The notes beneath the pieces were generated by a model that was not told where the DNA came from, searched no databases, and saw only the letters and a program-made list of their open reading frames with translations. From positions 1 through 6,931 of the forward strand of contig CAAGLL010000071.1 in NCBI GenBank assembly GCA_900770725.1: 6,931 nt of DNA, written 5' to 3'. Positions 1 to 4,628 of this stretch are shown here, one piece after another (the first letter of the stretch is position 1; each line of letters begins with the position of its first letter). Source of the stretch: an uncultured Succinivibrio sp. GTDB taxonomy: Bacteria; Pseudomonadota; Gammaproteobacteria; Enterobacterales; Succinivibrionaceae. A program made the position numbers and the translations under genes.

Positions 1-161
1 CGTGAAAGCCCCCGAAGTGTCGTAAACTGACATACCTGCTACAGTGTTGGTTATGCGAGCCTTACCTGTTATGTTAGGTGATCATTTTTAGTCCGTGGAC
101 TTTGACAACAAAGCCACCCTTCGGAGGATCTTTGCGATTGTGTACAGCACAATACACAATC
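1..161. other. Non-coding left flank, possible prophage end
   Basis: I see no convincing gene here. The stretch lies just past the 3' end of the first integrase, where an attachment site is often found, but no tRNA or duplicated core can be proved from this window. It holds a small symmetrical motif, AGTCC-GT-GGACT (90-101), and a bulged hairpin GTGG(A)CTTTG / CAAAGCCAC (95-117) with an ACAA loop. Confidence 0.4.
136..161. repeat. 9-bp-arm inverted repeat abutting the integrase stop codon
   Basis: GATTGTGTA (136-144) and TACACAATC (153-161) are exact inverted copies around an 8-bp centre. The right arm ends one base before the integrase stop codon on the minus strand. On that strand it could form a 9-bp stem after the gene, but it is A+T-rich and not followed by a T tract, so it is a poor intrinsic terminator. 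A recombinase or regulator binding site is equally possible. Confidence 0.5.
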
Positions 162-1331
162 TCAAGGCTCTTTCTCGTCAACAGCTTTTATAAGCGCTTT
201 GCTGGCCTCACAGTCGGCACAATGAGCACAATAGCAGTTCCACACGTAGCGCCACCATTCCGTCATGACAGGGCGGCGCTGCTCAAGGCAGTCCCCGCGC
301 AGGTAGGCGCGCTCGGTGGCGGTGCCGCCCGGGTGCGCCAGCGCATCCTCGGCGACCTCCCAAGGCACCCCTTCATCACGCATCCAAGTGCGGCCGGTGG
401 CCCGAAGTCCGTGGTGGCATAGCTGGCCTCGGAGCGGCGACATATTAAGCCACTTTGAAAAATGTTGCTTGTTCAGCATCGCGCCTCCTCGCCCGAAGCA
501 CCATACGCACGTGGAACGGTGAAGGCGCTCGCCTTTTGCGGTTTCAAGCACGGCCAGCACGCCGGGCGGCAGGGGCACTCGGTGCTGGCGACGCTTTTTC
601 ATGATCTCAGGAGGAAGCGTTATCACATCACCATCGATCCACTTCCAGCGCACCGCACAGCATTCGCCGGGGCGCAGGAGCGAGAACACGGCCCACAGCA
701 CAAAGCAGTGGAACCATAGCGGCTCGTCCGCAAGGAGCGCAAACAGCTCTCCAAGCCTTTGCGCGGGGATGTATGGCCGGTGCACCGGGCGGTGCTCCGC
801 AAACAGCCTGCCCAGGCGGCGGCAGGGGTTCTGTGCGAGTAGTCCCGCGCACACGGCAAGCTCCAGCATCTCGTTGAGCCTCATGAGCACCCTTTTGAGC
901 GTAGGCGGCTTCCCGCGCAGGCACATCAGCAGGTTGAGCGCCACCGGCGCGGTCACCTGCTCAAGCTCCAGCCTGCCCAGCGCAGGCATGATGTGGCGCT
1001 CGATGCGGGCGCACTCGTCGCGAAAGCTCGTAATTTTGCCCCGCTTCTTCATCTTCCAAAGCCGGTATGCGTCTGCGAGCGTGACGCCAGCAGACGGCTT
1101 GATCTCAAGCTCGCGGCGCTTCAAGTGCGCCGCCTGGCGGGCTTGCATGAGCGTTAGCGCGGGCCAGGCGCCAAGGGTGATGTCGCGCACCCGCCCGCCC
1201 CGCGCGACGCGCAGAACCCACGACTTGCGCCCGGACGGCTGCACGCGCAGATACAGCGCGTCGCCGGCTCGTAACTGAATCCTTTTTGACGGCGCTTCAA
1301 TGCGTTGAATGTTCTTTTCTGTAAGTCTCAT
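162..1331 (-). CDS. Tyrosine recombinase / phage integrase with cysteine-rich C-terminus (first integrase)
   Basis: This 389-aa protein has the length and layout of a prophage or island integrase, which inserts and excises DNA by site-specific strand exchange. Residues 1-75 resemble the arm-DNA-binding N-terminus of P4-type integrases (LYLRVQPSGRKSWVLR, then LTLMQAR). Roughly 85-180 looks like the core-binding helical domain. The catalytic set is visible: R220 in LLRPGE, K245/K246 in MKKRRQHRVPL, H307 and R310 in HGLR, H333 in LAHPGG, and nucleophile Y343 in ERAYLRGD. The last 25 residues contain C-x-C-x2-C-x2-C (366-374) with a histidine, an unusual tail that might bind metal. The start at 1331 is favoured because MRLTEKNIQ matches the family N-terminus, yet no ribosome binding site precedes it. 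The neighbouring gene starts 12 bp away on the other strand. Arginine is mostly CGC/CGG, unlike the second integrase. The family call is secure; its target site is unknown. Confidence 0.93.
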   Translation of the reverse strand: MRLTEKNIQRIEAPSKRIQLRAGDALYLRVQPSGRKSWVLRVARGGRVRDITLGAWPALTLMQARQAAHLKRRELEIKPSAGVTLADAYRLWKMKKRGKITSFRDECARIERHIMPALGRLELEQVTAPVALNLLMCLRGKPPTLKRVLMRLNEMLELAVCAGLLAQNPCRRLGRLFAEHRPVHRPYIPAQRLGELFALLADEPLWFHCFVLWAVFSLLRPGECCAVRWKWIDGDVITLPPEIMKKRRQHRVPLPPGVLAVLETAKGERLHRSTCVWCFGRGGAMLNKQHFSKWLNMSPLRGQLCHHGLRATGRTWMRDEGVPWEVAEDALAHPGGTATERAYLRGDCLEQRRPVMTEWWRYVWNCYCAHCADCEASKALIKAVDEKEP

Positions 1332-1342
1332 AGGAGTATTTC

Positions 1343-1849
1343 ATGTCGAACAAACTAGTCACGGCCTACCGCTTTGACGCGGCGGGCTTCTACACCGGCG
1401 CGGAGCTGGTGCAGGAAGGGATCCTCCCACCCGACGACACGACCGTGGAGCCGACCCTGAAGGACGGCTACTGGGCGCAGTGGAACGGCAAGAAGTGGAC
1501 GCAGGTCAAGAAGCCAACGACCGCCGCCGAGTGCATAGGGATGAGCGCCAGGCACGATGACAACAGCGCCCATGCGATCGAGGTGAAGGCCTTGTTCGAG
1601 GCGTTCACCAAAGCCGACAGCGCGCATTACAAGATCGCCCTCGACGATGAGCAGACGCAGACCGTCGAGGCCATACCTGAGGACACCGCCGCCGAAAAGG
1701 CTCTTGATACCGCCGAGGCCAGCGCCTCGACGCTCGACAGCCAGATCAGCGAATTGAAGGAGCAGATGGCGCTTGCGCAGCTCCTGGGCGACGCCGACAT
1801 GATTTCAGAGATCCAGGCAAGCTACAAGGCATTGATAGAGGAGGCTTGA
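1343..1849 (+). CDS. Tail-fibre-assembly-like phage protein
   Basis: The 168-aa product opens with a pattern common in small proteins encoded at the end of tail-fibre operons of Caudoviricetes: YRFDAAGFYTGAELVQEG, then a proline-rich stretch and GYWAQWNGKKWTQVK (about residues 8-57). Such proteins are usually annotated as tail fibre assembly factors or chaperones. Residues about 110-168 are rich in Ala, Glu and Leu and look helical or coiled-coil (STLDSQISELKEQMALAQ). No signal peptide or membrane segment is seen. AGGAG (1332-1336) lies 6 bp before the ATG, deciding the start. No tail fibre gene lies upstream: the integrase starts there on the opposite strand, so this gene seems cut off from its usual operon and has no evident promoter of its own. 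The gene ends one base before the next start. The tail link is inferred from the N-terminal pattern only. Confidence 0.65.
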   Translation: MSNKLVTAYRFDAAGFYTGAELVQEGILPPDDTTVEPTLKDGYWAQWNGKKWTQVKKPTTAAECIGMSARHDDNSAHAIEVKALFEAFTKADSAHYKIALDDEQTQTVEAIPEDTAAEKALDTAEASASTLDSQISELKEQMALAQLLGDADMISEIQASYKALIEEA

Positions 1850-1850
1850 T

Positions 1851-2048
1851 ATGTCACTCACACGTTGCAAATGGTGCGGCGCAAAGCTCGACGCCGACGG
1901 GTATTGCTCAAGGCCCTGCAAGCGCGGAGCATTGCAAAAGACCATCGACGAGCTGCGCAAGCAGGTTGAGGCCGAGAAGGCCGCAGCGGAGAAGGCCGCA
2001 GAGGGCGGCACGGAGGCATCGGATGCAAACACGGCTGCATCAGCATGA
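1851..2048 (+). CDS. Small four-cysteine (putative zinc-binding) protein
   Basis: This 65-aa protein has C6-x2-C9-x9-C19-x3-C23 near its N-terminus (TRCKWCGAKL...YCSRPC), the spacing of a small zinc ribbon or knuckle. A charged Ala/Glu/Lys helix follows (about 27-50, QKTIDELRKQVEAEKAAAEK), then a low-complexity tail. AGGAGG (1839-1844) lies 6 bp before the ATG, inside the end of the upstream gene, so the two are probably co-translated. Its 3' end overlaps the next gene by 26 bp in another frame. I do not recognise the family. Because full-length anaerobic ribonucleotide reductases carry a four-cysteine zinc site near the glycyl-radical loop, and the next gene encodes such a loop, the pair may be functionally linked; that is inference. 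A simple DNA- or protein-binding zinc finger is the alternative. Confidence 0.7.
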   Translation: MSLTRCKWCGAKLDADGYCSRPCKRGALQKTIDELRKQVEAEKAAAEKAAEGGTEASDANTAASA

Positions 2049-2181
2049 CGGCATCATCGGCGCGGGCGTCAAGTTCGAGCGCATACGCCGGGTCACCGGC
2101 TACCTCGTCGGCACGCTCGACAGGTTCAACGACGCCAAGCGCGCCGAGGTGCAGGATCGCGTCAAGCACATGCACGTCTGA
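2023..2181 (+). CDS. Stand-alone glycyl-radical loop of anaerobic ribonucleotide reductase (NrdD-like, 52 aa)
   Basis: The 52-aa product matches the extreme C-terminus of class III ribonucleoside-triphosphate reductase (NrdD): FERIRRVTGYL followed by LDRFNDAKRAEVQDRVKH (residues 18-49). In full-length NrdD the glycine of R-V-x-G-Y-L carries the stable glycyl radical made by the radical-SAM activase NrdG; here it is G26. The catalytic barrel, the active-site cysteines and the zinc site are all absent, so it cannot be a reductase alone. GGAGG (2012-2016) sits 6 bp before the ATG at 2023, within the 3' end of the four-cysteine gene, which supports this start and suggests translational coupling. 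A terminator follows 9 bp after the stop. Small phage genes with this domain exist and are usually annotated simply as anaerobic RNR. A role as a spare radical domain, like GrcA/YfiD for pyruvate formate-lyase, is inference. Confidence 0.8.
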   Translation: MQTRLHQHDGIIGAGVKFERIRRVTGYLVGTLDRFNDAKRAEVQDRVKHMHV

Positions 2182-2190
2182 AGGCATTGC

Positions 2191-2213
2191 AGGCCCCTCA
2201 AAGTGGGGCCTTT
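2191..2213 (+). terminator. Intrinsic terminator of the tail-end cassette
   Basis: AGGCCCC (2191-2197) and GGGGCCT (2205-2211) form an exact 7-bp stem around a 7-nt loop, followed by TTCCCC. It begins 9 bp after the NrdD-like stop codon, so it most likely ends transcription of the three-gene cassette. The T run is short. Confidence 0.75.
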
Positions 2214-2236
2214 CCCCGTGCAAAACACTCCCTCCT

Positions 2237-2256
2237 TGTATAGGTGTGTATAGGTG
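2237..2256. repeat. Tandem 10-bp repeat
   Basis: TGTATAGGTG occurs twice back to back (2237-2246, 2247-2256). The last two bases are shared with the palindrome that follows, giving a compact composite site 25 bp after the terminator. Confidence 0.75.
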
Positions 2257-2278
2257 AAAATTAATAGGTTAATTTTCA
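2255..2278. repeat. A+T-rich palindrome, 10-bp arms
   Basis: TGAAAATTAA (2255-2264) and TTAATTTTCA (2269-2278) are exact inverted copies around TAGG. The low G+C content makes it a weak RNA hairpin, so a protein-binding or recombination site is more likely than a terminator. It lies between the prophage-like cassette and the region upstream of the second integrase. Confidence 0.75.
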
Positions 2279-2459
2279 ATCATCTAGCACGTCAAAAATC
2301 CCGCCTTCCGCACCATCGACAGCCCTCCACAGCATTTTCCATCCATTTCTGATCCATTCCAAACAGTCCAGCCAACTGATTGTTATCCAATAAAAACACC
2401 GTTCAGATTCCCTCCTTTTTGATTCACGTGTTTCGCGTGATATTCTCGTCAGCACAGGC

Positions 2460-2498
2460 CGATCCATTCACCAAAAAATGGATCAAAAAAATGGATCG
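2460..2498. repeat. ATGGATC repeat cluster
   Basis: CGATCCATT (2460-2468) is an inverted copy of AATGGATCG (2490-2498). Between them lies a further AATGGATC (2477-2484), so two A-tract-plus-TGGATC units stand in tandem (2473-2484 and 2485-2497). More copies lie at 2351-2358 (inverted) and 2632-2638. Each contains GATC, the Dam recognition sequence if the host has Dam. This may be a binding array for a regulator, integrase or replication protein. Confidence 0.55.
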
Positions 2499-2551
2499 CC
2501 GACATTGGGCAATGGTGGAACCACTTGCGCCCGGACTCCCTCCAGGCGGCC

Positions 2552-2580
2552 TTGTATGGCAGTTATGAGGGGCTTATAAA
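2552..2580 (+). promoter_or_regulatory. Possible sigma-70 promoter upstream of the second integrase
   Basis: TTGTAT (2552-2557) and TATAAA (2575-2580) are separated by 17 bp. The -10 matches 5 of 6 consensus bases but the -35 only 3 of 6. It would read towards the second integrase through a leader of about 200 nt. Based on motif match alone. Confidence 0.3.
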
Positions 2581-2650
2581 AAAAGAAACGGCAAAAATCG
2601 AAGTCCTAGTCCATTTTGGCGTTTTCACCTGATGGATCAAGGCGATGGGG

Positions 2651-2690
2651 TGGACTACAACTTGTTAAACGCGTAGTCCATTCGTAAAAA
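2651..2690 (+). promoter_or_regulatory. Inverted repeat overlapping a possible integrase promoter
   Basis: TGGACTAC (2651-2658) and GTAGTCCA (2673-2680) are exact inverted copies with a 14-bp gap. A possible promoter, TTGTTA (2662-2667) - 17 bp - TAAAAA (2685-2690), has its -35 inside that gap and one arm in its spacer, the arrangement of a repressor operator. Each promoter hexamer matches 4 of 6 consensus bases. The palindrome is certain; the promoter and operator roles are inferred. Confidence 0.4.
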
Positions 2691-2714
2691 TGCACTTTTG
2701 CATCAAATAGTTGC

Positions 2715-2749
2715 ATTGGACTACGGTTTGGACTATTGGACTACGGTTT
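2715..2749. repeat. Direct 15-bp repeats before the second integrase
   Basis: ATTGGACTACGGTTT occurs exactly at 2715-2729 and 2735-2749, a 20-bp period (about two helical turns). A further TGGAC starts at 2729 and another at 2750. With the inverted copies at 2607-2613 and 2673-2680 this makes a run of TGGACTA sites in both orientations, ending about 45 bp before the integrase start. They could be arm-type integrase sites or operators. Confidence 0.75.
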
Positions 2750-2796
2750 TGGACGGCGATTTTTTTCCGCCGCCTTGCGGATGGGAGGATGCCTTC

Positions 2797-3978
2797 ATGA
2801 AGAAGCTCATGACCTTTGCCGAGGTCAAAAGCGAGGTAGACAGGAAAGCCGCCATGGCAGTGGGCCAGCACAAGGCCATGGCCGTCAGTCCTGGCGGCGG
2901 GGTGGTGATCAGGATCTCGCCGCAGGGCAAGGCGACCTACACCGTGGTGATCCGCAAGAGGGAGCGCAAGCTGGGCGGATTCGAGGAAATGACCCTTGCA
3001 GAAGCCCGCAGGCAGGCGGGGCAGGCCCGCGCGGACGATCGGGCGGCTGCGGAGACCTCGCCGCTGTTCGGGACGTTCTGGCGCGAGTACAGGGCCATGA
3101 AGGCCTCGCAGGTCTCGGCAAAGAGGATGAGCAACATCGACTCGTACTACAAGGTGCACCTCAAGTCCTTCAATGGCCTCAAGCTCGCGGAGATCACGCC
3201 CGAGCGCGTCATAAGGCGCCTTTCGGATGCCGGGGTGGCGCAAAACTACAAGGCGGCGCTGTTCCGCACGCTCAACGAGTGCGTCAACTACGCGGTGGCG
3301 CTGGGCAAGCTCAAAAGCTCGCCGCTCAGCGACTATGTGCTCTCAGGCTTCAACATCTTCAAGCGCAAGGCCGCGAAGGGCAAGGATTTTGTCAGCGCTG
3401 CGGAGCTTGGGGACGTGTTCAGGAAGCTGTCCGGGTGCAGGCCGATCCTGAAGTTCATGCTCCTCTACCAGGCGCTGGCGATGGCCCGGCCCAACGAGGC
3501 CAGGCTCCTCAAGTGGAAGCATGTCGACTATGGCAAGGGCATGATCCTGATGCCCGCGGAGGACATGAAGGCCAGGCGCGAGCACGCCGTCATGCTCACC
3601 ACTCAGATCCGATCGCTCCTGGAAGTCGTGAAGCCCTTTTCAGACTGCAAGGAGTACGTGTTCTGGGCGTCCATGTCGGGCAGGCCCATGGGTTCCAGCG
3701 CCCTCTCGCAGATGATGAGGCTCAACGGCCTTGCCGGGATCATGACCCCGCACGGGTTCAGGTACAGCGCGAGCACATGGCTGCATGAAAGCGGCTTCAA
3801 CCGCGACGACATAGAGCGCTGCCTGGCGCACAAGAGGATCACGGGCGTCGAGGCCGTGTACTCGGGCAGCGCTGACTACTCCAAGGGGATGCTGGCCGTG
3901 CTACAGGCATGGGACGACTACCTGTTCTCGGTGCTGCCCGATGACTGGAAGGCGATGCTCAGCGGGGAGCTGAGTTGA
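2797..3978 (+). CDS. Tyrosine recombinase / integrase of satellite-like element (second integrase)
   Basis: The protein has 393 aa when started at the ATG at 2797, which has GGAGG (2784-2788) 8 bp upstream; an in-frame extension upstream would be translated from the repeat region and is unlikely. Residues about 36-85 resemble the arm-binding domain of P4-type integrases (VVIRISPQGKATYTVVIRKRERKLGGFEEMTLAEARRQA, in two parts), and about 90-180 the core-binding domain. The catalytic set is complete: R231 in ARPNEA, K258 in DMKARREHAVML, H319 and R322 in HGFR, H345 in CLAHKR, and nucleophile Y355 in EAVYSG. It would catalyse insertion and excision of the element. It shares its strand with the AlpA-like and helicase genes downstream, and repeats crowd its upstream side. 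It is only distantly like the first integrase and uses AGG for many arginines, so the two have different origins. The attachment site was not identified. Confidence 0.93.
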   Translation: MKKLMTFAEVKSEVDRKAAMAVGQHKAMAVSPGGGVVIRISPQGKATYTVVIRKRERKLGGFEEMTLAEARRQAGQARADDRAAAETSPLFGTFWREYRAMKASQVSAKRMSNIDSYYKVHLKSFNGLKLAEITPERVIRRLSDAGVAQNYKAALFRTLNECVNYAVALGKLKSSPLSDYVLSGFNIFKRKAAKGKDFVSAAELGDVFRKLSGCRPILKFMLLYQALAMARPNEARLLKWKHVDYGKGMILMPAEDMKARREHAVMLTTQIRSLLEVVKPFSDCKEYVFWASMSGRPMGSSALSQMMRLNGLAGIMTPHGFRYSASTWLHESGFNRDDIERCLAHKRITGVEAVYSGSADYSKGMLAVLQAWDDYLFSVLPDDWKAMLSGELS

Positions 3979-4046
3979 TAATCTTTTGCAACTAAAGGGC
4001 GGCGCAGACGACTGGATTGGAAGTCCCCGATAGGCGAAAGTGCCAG

Positions 4047-4070
4047 GCTAGCATATTTTAATATGCTAGC
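4047..4070. repeat. 24-bp near-perfect palindrome between int and alpA
   Basis: GCTAGCATATT (4047-4057) and AATATGCTAGC (4060-4070) are exact inverted copies with only TT between them. Such a tight centre favours a DNA site bound by a dimeric protein over an RNA hairpin. It lies 68 bp after the integrase stop and 129 bp before the AlpA-like start, a natural place for an operator. A smaller hairpin, GCCTGC / GCAGGC (4102-4119), follows. The A+T-rich stretch just after it (4081-4097) could hold a -10 element. Confidence 0.7.
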
Positions 4071-4199
4071 AAGAGACTGATATTTAATTTGAAAATATTG
4101 CGCCTGCGAAATGGCAGGCTTACATTGGCATTGCAGGGCAGGAAACGGCAAGGCCGCAACGCCCGGCAGCAACAGCAGCACAAGCAGGAGGGTTCAGAA

Positions 4200-4457
4200 A
4201 TGACCGATGAAGATCCTGACATCCAGGAGATACGGAAGAAGTTTCCGAAGTTCGTGACCGTCAAGCAGATCTGCGAGATGACAGATCTGGGCATGACGAC
4301 CATCTGGAGGCTGCGCAAGCGCAGCGATTTCCCCAAGCCCATGAGCTACCTGAGCCATCCGTTCTTCAGGCGCGAGAGCATCATCGACTTCTTCTTCAAG
4401 CGCAACAGCGGGGACGGGAGCCAGGAAACGGCGGCGATGCCGAAGGGGGCGCAATGA
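4200..4457 (+). CDS. alpA: AlpA-family helix-turn-helix regulator / excisionase
   Basis: The 85-aa protein has the AlpA pattern: a winged helix-turn-helix at about residues 18-68, with VTVKQICEMTDLGMTTIWRL as the DNA-reading part, then FPKPM and a C-terminal RRESIIDFFFKR that matches the usual EV-x-x-W region. AlpA-type proteins are small DNA-binding regulators in P4-like satellites and islands; in CP4-57 AlpA activates expression of the integrase gene and promotes excision, and relatives act directly as excisionases. AGGAGGG (4186-4192) lies 7 bp before the ATG at 4200; a longer in-frame start upstream is possible but has no such site and would add low-complexity sequence. The gene lies between the integrase and the replication helicase on the same strand, the expected place for an excision or control gene. 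The last 17 residues are a polar, probably disordered tail. Which promoter it controls is not known. Confidence 0.85.
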   Translation: MTDEDPDIQEIRKKFPKFVTVKQICEMTDLGMTTIWRLRKRSDFPKPMSYLSHPFFRRESIIDFFFKRNSGDGSQETAAMPKGAQ

Positions 4458-4481
4458 GATGAGCAAGGAATGAAAAGCGCC

Positions 4482-4574
4482 TTGATTGACCGCCATCAAT
4501 CAAAGCGCAGGTGCCGAATCTAGAACGCGGCACCTCCATCATACACCGGGACGCCGGGCTTTCATAGGCCCGGC
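4482..4574. repeat. Three consecutive inverted repeats in the helicase leader
   Basis: The 171-bp gap between alpA and the helicase gene holds three exact inverted repeats in a row: TTGATTGA / TCAATCAA (4482-4489, 4496-4503), AGGTGCCG / CGGCACCT (4509-4516, 4528-4535) and GCCGGGC / GCCCGGC (4553-4559, 4568-4574). A looser GCCGCA / TGCGGC pair (4580-4585, 4611-4616) follows, close to the ribosome binding site. The two G+C-rich stems could fold in RNA; the first looks more like a DNA operator. No T tract marks a terminator. Confidence 0.65.
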
Positions 4575-4628
4575 CCCCCGCCGCATTACTTCCCGCCGCC
4601 TTTCACGGGCTGCGGCATTGGAGGTTTT

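Larger units (their letters stand above)
2214..2796. other. Repeat-rich non-coding region before the second integrase
   Basis: About 580 bp without a convincing gene. Two frames of about 60 codons (2276-2467 minus, 2380-2568 plus) lack a good ribosome binding site and resemble nothing known. The stretch is more A+T-rich than the flanking genes. In order it contains a tandem 10-mer and an A+T palindrome (2237-2278), GATCCATT at 2351-2358 and other ATGGATC copies (2460-2498, 2632-2638), a TCACG / CGTGA inverted pair (2424-2440), a possible promoter (2552-2580), and a cluster of TGGACTAC / GTAGTCCA copies (2607-2754). It likely holds the boundary between the prophage remnant and the satellite-like element, and the control region of the second integrase. 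Confidence 0.6.

Noticed and set aside
78..1278. Several plus-strand open frames opposite the first integrase
   Set aside because: They lie in the shadow of a gene with complete catalytic residues, have arginine/serine-rich, low-quality translations and no good start signals.
1846..2181. 111-codon frame reading into the glycyl-radical gene
   Set aside because: Its first 59 codons are an out-of-frame reading of the four-cysteine gene. The ATG at 2023 has its own GGAGG and starts just before the conserved part.
2383..2391. DnaA box (TTATCCAAT)
   Set aside because: It misses the conserved CACA end of the consensus and stands alone.
2276..2568. Two roughly 60-codon frames in the intergenic region (2276-2467 minus, 2380-2568 plus)
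   Set aside because: They overlap repeat arrays, lack convincing ribosome binding sites and resemble no known protein. The minus-strand one is tryptophan-rich but otherwise unsupported.
2698..2796. Longer form of the second integrase starting in the repeat region
   Set aside because: The extra 33 residues are encoded by the TGGACTAC repeats and do not look like an integrase N-terminus; the ATG at 2797 has a well-placed GGAGG.
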